Positions 1 to 6,861 of a DNA stretch of 17,387 nucleotides are shown here, in pieces (the first letter of the stretch is position 1; every line of letters starts with the position of its first letter). The stretch is taken from contig JAPOYQ010000807.1 in NCBI GenBank assembly GCA_026706505.1, positions 1 through 17,387 on the forward strand, read 5' to 3'. Under the pieces are notes generated by a model that saw only the letters and a list, made by a program, of their open reading frames with translations, was not told the origin of the DNA and searched no databases. Both the position numbers and the translations under genes were made by a program. This DNA comes from Gemmatimonadota bacterium (lineage in GTDB: Bacteria > Latescibacterota > UBA2968 > UBA8231).

Positions 1-2
1 TT

Positions 3-749
3 GTCCTTCCCGAAAAGAGCCAGTTTCCGTCCGCCGACCACTACTACCAGACGGCGCTGCACGAGCTGGGCCACGCCAGCGGCCATCCCGACCGTCTCAA
101 CCGAGACACCCTCCAGCAAGGCCTCAACGACGGCTTCGCCTCCGAGTCCTACGCCCGGGAGGAACTGCGGGCTGAGATCAGCGCAATGATGACCGGAGAC
201 CGGCTGGGCACCGGACACGACCCCAGCCGGGGAGCGGCCTACGTTTCAGGCTGGGTCGAAGTATTGGACAAGAACCCCCAGGAGATCGTCAACGCATCGG
301 CTGAAGCCCAGCGCATGTCCAACTACCTGATCAGCCGCACCCAAGAGCGCCAGCAGGAACAGGGGGAAAAGACACAGGACGGGGCTGTACCCGGACAACA
401 ACGAGACCGGCATTACCGTATTGTTCCGGTTCCACACCGTCCGGACGCCTACCGCATCCAGGACGCCCAAGATCCCGACCGTCCGGTCCCCAGTCCCTAC
501 GGGGGAATGTACGCCCCCAGGGACGATGCCGAGCGGGCCATCGAGAGGCTTCGGCAGGACCGGAAGCGGGGCCGGCTCGCGGCCGAGCCCGTTCGGGCAG
601 CCCGGGGGACTATCGTCGAAGGACCCTCCAAACTCGGAAGAACCGAGCCTGTCGTCACCTATTCCCGAGACAGAGCTGTTGTCCGGGGATCCGGCCGCCC
701 TGGCGTCCGGCAAGATCAGATCCCCAGCCGCACAGCCCCCGAAAGGTAA
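3..749 (+). CDS. ArdC-like antirestriction zinc metallopeptidase, C-terminal part (5' truncated by window)
   Basis: The frame is open from the window edge, so the start and the N-terminal ssDNA-binding domain expected of ArdC lie outside. About 248 residues are visible. Residues 20-24 read HELGH, followed by ASGHPDRLNR, the zincin HExxH site in the form typical of ArdC/MPTase-PolyVal proteins. Next comes YAREELRAEISAMM, where the downstream acidic residues normally complete zinc binding, and then GWVEVLDKNPQEIVNAS, also typical of the family. ArdC proteins are known from conjugative plasmids, where they protect entering DNA from host restriction. The last ~120 residues (from about 125) are charged and Pro/Arg-rich and match no domain I recognise; they may be an accessory tail. 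The stop is 3 bp before the next ATG, so the two genes are probably cotranscribed. Family call is firm; actual antirestriction activity is inferred. Confidence 0.85.
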   Translation, partial: VLPEKSQFPSADHYYQTALHELGHASGHPDRLNRDTLQQGLNDGFASESYAREELRAEISAMMTGDRLGTGHDPSRGAAYVSGWVEVLDKNPQEIVNASAEAQRMSNYLISRTQERQQEQGEKTQDGAVPGQQRDRHYRIVPVPHRPDAYRIQDAQDPDRPVPSPYGGMYAPRDDAERAIERLRQDRKRGRLAAEPVRAARGTIVEGPSKLGRTEPVVTYSRDRAVVRGSGRPGVRQDQIPSRTAPER

Positions 750-752
750 CCG

Positions 753-1742
753 ATGAGCCGATGGCCCCCCGATGTTGATCCTCGCCAACCGCCGCCTGAT
801 CGGACCGTCGTTGAACGGAGCGATGGCAAACAAAGCGCAGAGGACGGCCGGATCCAACAGCAGGTCAGAGAGCGAAGCAAACAGTCTGGACGGCGCTCCC
901 GCAACCATCGGAAGGTCGATCCGCGCACCGGCCATCGCCGCGAGTTGGGCCGCACCCGCCACAAGGGCCTGGACATCACCGAGCGCACTCATGCCTGCCT
1001 GCAGGAAGTGGGCCTCTACCGCTGCGCCTCGCACCGCGACCTGGTCGAGGCCCACTTCTCGGGCAACCGCTTCGCCGCCGCCAAAGGGCTCCAGCGCCTG
1101 GTCCGCTCCGGAGCCATGCAGGAGCACAAGGTCCGAGGCCCCAAGGGAGGGACCTTCACCCTCTACACGCTGACCAAAGCGGGGGCCGCCTTGGCCCAAC
1201 GCTTGGCGGTCAAGCGCGGCCTGGACTCCGAGCAGCGGGCTTGGTCCGGCATGGTGAAGCCCCGTGAGGCCGCCCATGACGCCGATGTCGCCAAGGCCTG
1301 CCGCAAGGAGATCGAGGCCCTCACCGCCCGGGGAGCCCGGCTCCGGCGCATCCTGATCGACGCCGAGCTGAAAGGCATCCTGGCGAAACGCAGCGAAACC
1401 GCCCGCGCCAGGCAGGGCAAGGAAGAAGCCGACCGCGCCCGCCGGAAAGCGGCGGCCGAGCTGCACCTGCCCTGTGACGACCACGGCCACGTGCAGATCC
1501 CCGATGCTCAGATCCAGTACGTAGACGAGGCCGGCAATCTGGGCCGCGTCAACGTCGAGGTCGGGACCGACCACTACCGCGAGGCCAGCGTCAAGGCCAA
1601 GAGCGCCGGCGGCTTCTCGATGCACGGCGGAAAGAGCGGCCAGGCACGGAATACCCGCACCAGCCTGTCCTCGCTGGGAGGCGGAGGAGGACGGCGGGGA
1701 GGCAGTCGCAGCAGCGGCGATCCGGCCTCAGTGGAGATTTGA
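753..1742 (+). CDS. Replication-relaxation-like winged-helix protein with PD-(D/E)XK-like C-terminus
   Basis: 329 residues. The start follows a GAAAGG ribosome site that overlaps the stop of the ArdC-like gene. The N-terminal ~70 residues are charged, Arg/Gln-rich and probably disordered. Residues ~73-165 look like a winged helix: an LDITERTHACLQEVG helix, a recognition-helix-like segment AAAKGLQRLVRSGAMQE, and a wing ending FTLYTLTKAGAALAQ. This layout is that of Replic_Relax proteins of mobile elements. A charged helical linker follows. Around residues 249-285 the pattern IPDAQIQYVD...VNVEVGTDHYREASVKAK places D251, E269 and K281/K283 like a PD-(D/E)XK nuclease core. The last ~35 residues are Gly/Ser/Arg-rich. 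It could act in plasmid DNA processing or its control. The winged helix is the better supported part; nuclease activity is only a pattern-based suggestion. Confidence 0.5.
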   Translation: MSRWPPDVDPRQPPPDRTVVERSDGKQSAEDGRIQQQVRERSKQSGRRSRNHRKVDPRTGHRRELGRTRHKGLDITERTHACLQEVGLYRCASHRDLVEAHFSGNRFAAAKGLQRLVRSGAMQEHKVRGPKGGTFTLYTLTKAGAALAQRLAVKRGLDSEQRAWSGMVKPREAAHDADVAKACRKEIEALTARGARLRRILIDAELKGILAKRSETARARQGKEEADRARRKAAAELHLPCDDHGHVQIPDAQIQYVDEAGNLGRVNVEVGTDHYREASVKAKSAGGFSMHGGKSGQARNTRTSLSSLGGGGGRRGGSRSSGDPASVEI

Positions 1743-1743
1743 C

Positions 1744-2058
1744 ATGCACCCCTGGAGGGTCAGCTTCGGCTTGACCTGCACGCTGGCCGCCCTGGCCGTC
1801 CTGTTCGGCTTCGAGCGGCTGGTGTATCTGAGGCCCTACGCTTCCCTGATTTGGGAGCAGCACGCGGGCCTGGTCCTTGCGCACCTCGTGGTGCTTGTCC
1901 TGTCGGTAGCCGCCGGCATCCACTACCTGGCGCGCCTCGTGGGCCTGGGGGATGCCGGCCGCAAGGTCGAGCAGGTCGAGCTCGCAATCCGGCGCGGTCA
2001 CGGCGATCCCGAACTGGCCGCCGCCTTGCAACGCGACAGTGAAGGAAGATGGGAATAG
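1744..2058 (+). CDS. Small two-pass inner-membrane protein of unknown function
   Basis: 104 residues; the ATG lies 1 bp after the stop of the preceding gene, so it is probably translationally coupled. Two hydrophobic stretches are visible, about residues 7-24 and 41-66, joined by a short aromatic and charged loop (FERLVYLRPYASLIWEQH). The last ~35 residues are soluble and charged, with an amphipathic helix (VEQVELAIRRGHGDPELAAALQR). The first stretch could serve as a signal anchor. No family is recognised. Its place in the mobile-element cluster suggests a role in transfer or in the envelope, but nothing in the sequence proves this. Its 3' end overlaps the start of a 23-residue micro-ORF in another frame. 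Confidence 0.6.
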   Translation: MHPWRVSFGLTCTLAALAVLFGFERLVYLRPYASLIWEQHAGLVLAHLVVLVLSVAAGIHYLARLVGLGDAGRKVEQVELAIRRGHGDPELAAALQRDSEGRWE

Positions 2059-2120
2059 GGTTTCTTGTCGGTCCGGGAATCGGCTTTCTGGTCGGAGGTC
2101 TTCTGGGCTTGGTGTGCTAA
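2049..2120 (+). CDS. 23-residue glycine-rich hydrophobic micro-ORF
   Basis: ATG at 2049 overlaps the last codons of the preceding membrane-protein gene in another frame; stop TAA at 2118-2120. A GAAGGAAG purine run lies directly upstream but is very close to the ATG. The peptide begins with M, then the heptapeptide GIGFLVG, a proline, GIGFLVG again, and ends GLLGLVC. It is entirely hydrophobic or glycine with small-xxx-small spacing, so it would insert in a membrane and could oligomerise. The two 21-nt units for GIGFLVG (2052-2072 and 2076-2096) differ at four bases, all in third codon positions and all silent. That is what selection on the peptide would leave. Function unknown; a short holin-like, toxin-like or membrane-complex subunit would fit, and chance cannot be excluded. 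Confidence 0.45.
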   Translation: MGIGFLVGPGIGFLVGGLLGLVC

Positions 2121-2165
2121 ATCGGCCTCACCTGGAACAAGTGAATCCACCCCGAGGGAGGGCTT

Positions 2166-3036
2166 TTGGGAACCACCCTGCAGGAACAACTCGACTGGTT
2201 GAATGAGGCCCGGGAGGCCGGCGCCGATCCTGGTTTCCTGGATCGCATGTTGGCCCTTTGCAGCCTGCCCTCGACCGGCCAGGGCAGGCGGTCTCACTTC
2301 GCGCGCACCAAAGGCACCTTCACCTTGGCGATGAGCGCCGTTGGAAACACCAGGTTCCCCTGCAGAACCCTCCGGCGCCTGCTTCTGGCCTGGGTCTGCA
2401 CCGAGGCCGTGTGCACGGGTCGGCGCGTGCTCGTGCTTCGCAAAGGTTTCCGCGGCTTCCTGGCCCGACCGGGAACTTACAGCGACGGCGGGGATCCCCA
2501 CCGCCGGCTCCGCAACCAGACGGAGCGACTCTTTAGCTCCGCCATCATATCGCTCCACTATGGGAAAAACCACAAATCTGTCCGACTGGCTGGGGTCATT
2601 GGTGACAAGGCCGTCTACTGGCGGGACTATGACCGCCTCATTCCGAGCGAAATCCGCCTGACCCGGTCTTTTTTCGACTTCACTATGCGCCAGCCGGTCC
2701 CGGTCGGACTCAACTGCCTTCACGCTTTGCGCCGATCCACCCTGGGCCTTGGGCTCTGCCTGTGGTTCACCTGCCGCACGTTCTCGCTCACCAACCCTCT
2801 CGCATTGACCCGGGCACTGGTCTACACCCAGCATGGCCCCTTCCCTGACAAGGCCGGCGACAACGTCGCCGTCCGGAACCTTCGTGAAATAGTGTCTCCG
2901 GGAACTCAAGCAGCTCAAGCTTGCCAGGCCCGAACTGAACTACTCCACCGAGCTATGGCGGCTCATTCCTCATACCACGCCGCCGCAGATCCCCGACGAG
3001 CGCGGGCCGGACACCTACGCTTCAGCATGCGTCTGA
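2166..3036 (+). pseudogene. repA: Plasmid replication initiator RepA (RepA_C family), broken by a +1 frameshift
   Basis: A TTG start at 2166 sits 4 bp after a GAGGGAGGG purine run. The product follows RepA_C plasmid initiators along its length: REAGADPGFLDRMLALCSLPS; ARTKGTFTLAMSA; RRLLLAWVCTEAV; an NQTERLFSSAI segment; then PVPVGLNCLHALRRS and LWFTCRTFSLTNPLAL. After PDKAGDNVAVRN the frame loses similarity, and the expected continuation LRELKQLKLARPELNYSTEL appears in another frame (2896-3036, ending QIPDERGPDTYASACV). Removing one T at about 2895 joins both parts into roughly 289 residues, a normal length for the family. Without that correction the first frame reads on to 3320 through sequence that is not RepA. 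Intact proteins of this family bind iterons and start plasmid replication. This copy is either dead, a sequencing error, or expressed by ribosomal frameshifting; the site is not a classical slippery heptamer. Confidence 0.75.
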
Positions 3037-3350
3037 TGCCTCCACTGCCCTCCAACTCGTCTCTGAAGGTGACTGCTAGGCCTCCAGCCTTCCCATATCA
3101 CTTCACTGCCCCATCCTTCACTCGGGCCTTTGGTTGCCTCCAGCCGCTCGCCTGGCGCTTGGTCCGCTTGGCCGGCGCAAGCCAGCCGCCAGAACGCTCA
3201 CGCTCGCCCAACGGGGCGCCTGTCATTGCCTTGCCCATGCCGCCCTGGCGCGGCCCTGCACTTGGCTCCGCTTCGTCCTCCCCGCTATCGGGTTTGGCCG
3301 TTGCCGCCAGTCCTGGGTGAGCGGCAAACGCTCACAAACCCTTAACGCTT
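3037..3350 (+). other. Intergenic stretch downstream of repA with no convincing gene
   Basis: About 310 bp between the corrected repA stop and the ribosome site of the next gene. The read-through frame of repA and two small frames here give Pro/Arg/Ala-rich products without recognisable domains, as random GC-rich DNA does. A ten-base string, gcctccagcc, occurs twice (about 3077 and 3136), but I see no regular iteron series, no AT-rich origin block and no clear integron attC. A promoter for the next gene must lie near its right end, but no boxes are clear enough to mark. Confidence 0.5.
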
Positions 3351-3356
3351 AGGAGG
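3351..3356 (+). promoter_or_regulatory. Strong ribosome binding site AGGAGG
   Basis: A perfect AGGAGG lies 8 nt before the ATG at 3365. It is by far the best ribosome site in this part of the window, and it fixes the start of the 87-residue gene. Confidence 0.85.
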
Positions 3357-3364
3357 AACAACAA

Positions 3365-3628
3365 ATGGCAAACCAAAGACCCACCGCAACCGTTCGGATC
3401 GGCGCTGTTAAAGCCGCGATTTGGGGGAACAAGGCTGGCGAGCGCACACGCTACAATGTCACCTTCTCCAAGCGCTACCGCGACGCCGAAGGGCAGTGGA
3501 AGACGACACAGAGCTTCGGAAGCAACGACCTGCTGGTTCTCGCCAAGGTCGCCGATCAAGCCCACTCCCGGATTGTCGAGCTGGAGCAGGGCGAGGAAAC
3601 GGCGGAGCAAGACGATGAGCCGCCATAG
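3365..3628 (+). CDS. Small conserved mobile-element protein of unknown function
   Basis: 87 residues with a consensus ribosome site and its own terminator just downstream, so it is a well-defined single-gene unit. The N-terminal part (residues ~7-50: ATVRIGAVKAAIWGN, RYNVTFSKRYRDAEGQW) looks like alternating beta strands with basic and aromatic residues. It is followed by a helix (NDLLVLAKVADQAHSRIVELEQ) and an acidic tail. I recall this type of short protein, with the RIG..KAAIW and RYNVTFS signatures, as a common hypothetical gene on proteobacterial plasmids and islands; no function is known to me. A small DNA-binding or ssDNA-binding role would fit the fold pattern but is a guess. It marks the right edge of the plasmid-backbone segment, before the restriction-modification genes. 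Confidence 0.65.
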   Translation: MANQRPTATVRIGAVKAAIWGNKAGERTRYNVTFSKRYRDAEGQWKTTQSFGSNDLLVLAKVADQAHSRIVELEQGEETAEQDDEPP

Positions 3629-3634
3629 CTCGGC

Positions 3635-3665
3635 GGGCGGCGGGTTCGTCCCGCCGCCCTTTTTT
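3635..3665 (+). terminator. Rho-independent terminator
   Basis: Arms GGGCGGCGGG (3635-3644) and CCCGCCGCCC (3650-3659) pair perfectly over 10 bp around the loop TTCGT, followed directly by six T residues (3660-3665). It lies 6 bp after the stop of the 87-residue gene and isolates it from the restriction-modification genes downstream. Confidence 0.93.
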
Positions 3666-3967
3666 CCGTCACAACGGGTCACATCCCCTGTGGGTTTTCT
3701 TCCCAACGGTTCCCCGGTCCGGTCCAATCTTCGTGATCCGGGACGAGACAGGGCTGGTCGCTAGAAGGATTGAGCACGTGCCTCGCTCGCTCCAATCCAC
3801 TGAAGGTGGTGATTAAGTCACTGTGCGTGGAATACGCCGACTACGAGCGCACCGCCGAGGAGATCCGTGTCGTCGGACGTGCCCTTTGGGTGGCGCGGCG
3901 GTTGTGAAGCCGTGCCCTGCTGGACCTTTCTGGTGTAAGCTACATCAATCCAGCAGACGAGGACTCG
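3666..3967 (+). other. Intergenic stretch before the restriction-modification genes, with one doubtful short frame
   Basis: About 300 bp without a gene I can support. A frame open from 3737 to the stop at 3905-3907 gives a protein-like run at its end (VEYADYERTAEEIRVV, then GRALWVARRL). It could start at GTG 3806 or 3809, but it has no clear ribosome site and no family I recognise, so it may be a gene remnant left when the R-M block was inserted. The promoter of the RHH/R-M unit probably lies near the right end, but no convincing -35/-10 pair is visible. Confidence 0.4.
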
Positions 3968-4168
3968 ATGCCCATGGGCCGGCCGCAGCAGTACAAACAG
4001 ACCGCACGCTTGAGCGTCAGCTTCGAGAACGCAAACTATTACCGCGTGACCGCGCCGGCGAAAGTCCACGACGTATTGACTGCCTGGATCATCCGAAAAA
4101 CCGTCCGCAAGTATCTGGACGACTACGGCCATTGCCATGGCCCATTTCGTTTCGGAATACACGCCTGA
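3968..4168 (+). CDS. Ribbon-helix-helix-like small DNA-binding protein, candidate R-M controller
   Basis: 66 residues; ATG at 3968 preceded by GAGG with 5 nt spacing. Residues 4-17 (GRPQQYKQTARLSV) followed by SFE look like the basic arm and beta strand of CopG/Arc-type ribbon-helix-helix proteins. The segment to about residue 53 could supply two helices, the second being LTAWIIRKTVRKYLDDYG, close to the usual RHH helix B ending in a YL dyad. The first helix is less regular than in typical members. The last ~12 residues (CHGPFRFGIHA) are not typical and may be a shifted tail. It lies 74 bp upstream of the endonuclease gene on the same strand, the position of controller proteins in many R-M systems, although classical controllers are HTH_3 proteins. 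It could also be an orphan antitoxin or a plasmid copy-control protein. Confidence 0.45.
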   Translation: MPMGRPQQYKQTARLSVSFENANYYRVTAPAKVHDVLTAWIIRKTVRKYLDDYGHCHGPFRFGIHA

Positions 4169-4242
4169 ACGACTTGTTTGAGGGATGTGGAAGCTTTATA
4201 GGCAGGTACATCGGGAAGAGATCAGGCCAAGACAGACAAGTG

Positions 4243-5205
4243 ATGGCAGTCAACAGGGATAAGCCGGACCAGTGGAAACAGGACATTGCGCAGTCGGTGG
4301 ACATGTACAACGACTGGTTCATGCGCTTTGCGCCGGAGGCCTACCGGACGACACGAGTGCAAACCACGAAGGATGTCGAGGCGACTCTTGTGGCGACGAA
4401 GAACCTGACAGACGTGAGGTTGGAACTGCTGACAGCGAAGCCATCGGTATTGCCGTCACTGCGGATGTGCACTTGTCCACCCCTGGCCGTTGATCGGTTG
4501 GTCGGCCTCGCCGGTGTCTCCGGACACTTAGTAAAGACTATGGAGAAGCACAGCAGGCTCCCGCCCCGAATGCCGAAGCGGGAGCTCGACAGAGACCTTA
4601 AGCGGATCGGGGAGATCATCGAGAAGATGGCCGACATGGATGTCTTCGTTTGGTTGGAGCGTGGTGATGATCCGTCCAAACAGGAGTTGTACCGGGCCGC
4701 GACGATCGTTGCCGATCGCCTATGCGGGGCCGTTGCGAATCCAATCATCCGTAACGCACAGGAAAAGCGTCAGCTCACCGCGATCGACGACTGGTTGACG
4801 GCTCTAGGGTATAGACACTTACCGCCGGGAGAGGGTACAAATTACGACGATCTGCAGCCGGGAACGTATTCGTTCCGGCTCAACGTACCGGTCGAACAGG
4901 AAGCGTCCGCCAAGACGGTCAATATCCCTGTGGATGTGGTGGTAATGCCCAATGCGCCGAAGGCAGAAGAGTTCCCGCTGCTGATTGAGGCAAAGTCGGC
5001 GGGAGATTTCACCAACGTCAACAAGCGGCGGAAGGAAGAAGCCACCAAGATGAGCCAGTTGCGCCGGACCTACGGTGACAACGTGCGCTACATCCTGTTT
5101 CTGTGCGGATATTTCGACAGCGGCTATCTCGGATACGAGGCGGCGGAAGGCATCGACTGGGTTTGGGAGCACCGTATCAATGATCTCGGAGAATTTGGGT
5201 TGTAA
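4243..5205 (+). CDS. Type II restriction endonuclease, XamI family
   Basis: 320 residues. The frame is open upstream to 3823, but the product becomes family-like only from the ATG at 4243; the upstream part overlaps the RHH gene and looks random. The N-terminus (DKPDQWKQDIAQSVDMYNDW, then FMRFAPEAYRTTR) and the following LRMCTCPPLAVDRL and GLAGVSGHLVKTMEK are characteristic of the XamI family. Its founder cuts GTCGAC. A PD-(D/E)XK core is visible: D231 in VDVVVMP, and E249-A-K251 in LLIEAKSAGDF. It would cut unmethylated DNA in the cytoplasm, with methylation by the adjoining gene protecting the host. The stop codon is followed at once by the methyltransferase ATG, so the two are translationally coupled with the endonuclease first. 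Specificity is inferred from the family only. No damage to the frame is seen. Confidence 0.87.
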   Translation: MAVNRDKPDQWKQDIAQSVDMYNDWFMRFAPEAYRTTRVQTTKDVEATLVATKNLTDVRLELLTAKPSVLPSLRMCTCPPLAVDRLVGLAGVSGHLVKTMEKHSRLPPRMPKRELDRDLKRIGEIIEKMADMDVFVWLERGDDPSKQELYRAATIVADRLCGAVANPIIRNAQEKRQLTAIDDWLTALGYRHLPPGEGTNYDDLQPGTYSFRLNVPVEQEASAKTVNIPVDVVVMPNAPKAEEFPLLIEAKSAGDFTNVNKRRKEEATKMSQLRRTYGDNVRYILFLCGYFDSGYLGYEAAEGIDWVWEHRINDLGEFGL

Positions 5206-6801
5206 ATGACGAAGAGAGCAGTTGCAGAATTAGAGGCCCGGCGGCTGGCCTTACAAGAAGAGCTGGACGCGAAGAGGGACGCGGCCGTGCGGAACCGGAT
5301 GGGACAGTTCGCGACGCCGACCGCCCTGGCTTTCGACATACAGTTCTATGCGAAGGCGCATCTCGGTGCGAGCGAGAGAATACTGTTCATGGACCCGGCG
5401 ATAGGGACGGGCTCTTTCTATTCAGCATTGCTGAAGGTGTTCCCGCAAACCCGTATAGGCGCTGCTGTGGGGTATGAGATCGACCCGCATTATGGTAGAC
5501 CGGCAGCGAAACTGTGGAGCGAGACGGGGCTGGATATCCGCCTGGAGAACTTCACGCGGGCAGAAGCGCCGGAGGCTGCCGAAAAGTTCAACCTGGTGGT
5601 CTGTAATCCGCCTTATGTGAGGCACCACCATATCGTCAACGGCGAGAAACAGCGGTTGAAGCTGCGCACGCGGGACGCCTGCGGAGTGGAGACGAGCGGA
5701 TTGGCTGGGCTGTACTGCTATTTCTTGGGCTTAAGCCACGCATGGATGGCCGATGGCGGCCTAGCGGGGTGGTTGATCCCGAGCGAATTCATGGACGTGA
5801 ATTACGGCATCTCGGTGAAGCGCTACTTGCTCGACAAGGTGACGCTACTTCACATTCATCGCTTCGATCCGAGCGATGTGCAATTCGATGACGCACTTGT
5901 GTCGTCAGCCGTGGTGTGGTTCCGCAACCAAACACCTCGAATAGGGCATGAGGTGCGATTCACTTATGGCGGGACGCTGGAACGACCGAAGGTGGAACGG
6001 TTGGTGTCGGTAGAGGCGTTGCGCCGCGATCCAAAATGGACTCGCTATCCGATGAAGGAAAACCATGAACCGACCGAGGGACCAGTGCTGGGGGATTTTT
6101 TTAAGATCAAACGGGGGCTGGCTACGGGCAACAACAGCTACTTCATTTTGTCGGCGCAGGAAGTCGAGCGGCGCAGACTGCCGATGGAAGCGTTCAAGCC
6201 GATCCTACCAAGCCCGCGCTATGTGCCGGGCGACGAAATCAAGGGCGACCTGAAGGGCAATCCTGTTCTGGAACGCCGTTTGTTTTTGCTTGACCCCCCG
6301 TGGGCGGAAAACCGGATCAGGGAACGTTATCCAAAGCTGTGGGCCTATCTGGAAGAAGGCAGAGCGAAAGGTATCGCTGATCGCTATCTATGTCGGCATC
6401 GGATGCTGTGGTATGCGCAGGAATACCGGCCGCCGGCACCGTTCGTCTGCACGTATCTCGGCCGAAGCGACAAAAAGAGCGGCAGACCGTTTCGATTCAT
6501 ACTGAACGATTCAAGGGCGACAGCCGCAAATGTGTATTTGATGTTGTACCCACAGGGGGCTATCAGGCGCGCCTTGCAGGATAGGCCGGAGTTGAAACGG
6601 CAGGTCTGGGAACGCCTGAACGAGATTTGCCCGCAGGCGATGCTTGGGGAAGGGCGCGTCTACGGTGGCGGACTGCACAAACTGGAACCGAAAGAGCTGG
6701 GGAACGTCCCGGCGGAGGCAATCGCCAAGTTGTTACCCGAGTCGGAGCGTCCGCGACGGAAAAAGCAAGTCGAGCTGTTTAAAGGCACAGCTAGTCGATG
6801 A
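5206..6801 (+). CDS. N6-adenine DNA methyltransferase of the XamI-like R-M system
   Basis: 531 residues; begins directly after the endonuclease stop. The motif order is that of gamma-class adenine methyltransferases: motif X as GQFATPTALA (33-42), motif I binding S-adenosylmethionine as FMDPAIGTGSF (61-71), an acidic motif II in GYEIDP (89-94), and the catalytic motif IV as NPPY (134-137). The C-terminal ~270 residues form an Eco57I/TaqI-like target recognition region containing KIKRGLATGNNSYFIL and ending in a basic stretch (RPRRKKQVELF). It transfers a methyl group to the N6 of adenine in the system's recognition site. Length suits the family. Codon use and base composition of the R-M pair look somewhat less GC-rich than the cas genes to the right, which would fit a separate origin. 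60 bp separate it from cas3. Confidence 0.92.
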   Translation: MTKRAVAELEARRLALQEELDAKRDAAVRNRMGQFATPTALAFDIQFYAKAHLGASERILFMDPAIGTGSFYSALLKVFPQTRIGAAVGYEIDPHYGRPAAKLWSETGLDIRLENFTRAEAPEAAEKFNLVVCNPPYVRHHHIVNGEKQRLKLRTRDACGVETSGLAGLYCYFLGLSHAWMADGGLAGWLIPSEFMDVNYGISVKRYLLDKVTLLHIHRFDPSDVQFDDALVSSAVVWFRNQTPRIGHEVRFTYGGTLERPKVERLVSVEALRRDPKWTRYPMKENHEPTEGPVLGDFFKIKRGLATGNNSYFILSAQEVERRRLPMEAFKPILPSPRYVPGDEIKGDLKGNPVLERRLFLLDPPWAENRIRERYPKLWAYLEEGRAKGIADRYLCRHRMLWYAQEYRPPAPFVCTYLGRSDKKSGRPFRFILNDSRATAANVYLMLYPQGAIRRALQDRPELKRQVWERLNEICPQAMLGEGRVYGGGLHKLEPKELGNVPAEAIAKLLPESERPRRKKQVELFKGTASR

Positions 6802-6861
6802 AAATCACAGCAGGCCAGTTTACGTATCGTGTGTAGTTTTGCAATTCAAACTTGACAGCCG

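Noticed and set aside
246..1625. 459-residue frame on the minus strand
   Set aside because: Antisense to two supported genes in GC-rich DNA; its product is Gly/Ala/Leu-rich with no domain, a typical shadow frame.
1998..2918. 306-residue frame on the minus strand
   Set aside because: It lies opposite the membrane-protein and repA genes. The plus strand shows clear RepA_C similarity, while this product shows none.
3037..3350. Iteron array or integron attC site downstream of repA
   Set aside because: Only one ten-base string repeats and there is no regular spacing, AT-rich block or paired core sites. Not enough for either call.
3823..4242. N-terminal extension of the endonuclease frame to 3823
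   Set aside because: This part overlaps the RHH gene and is low-complexity and basic. XamI-family similarity starts at the ATG at 4243.
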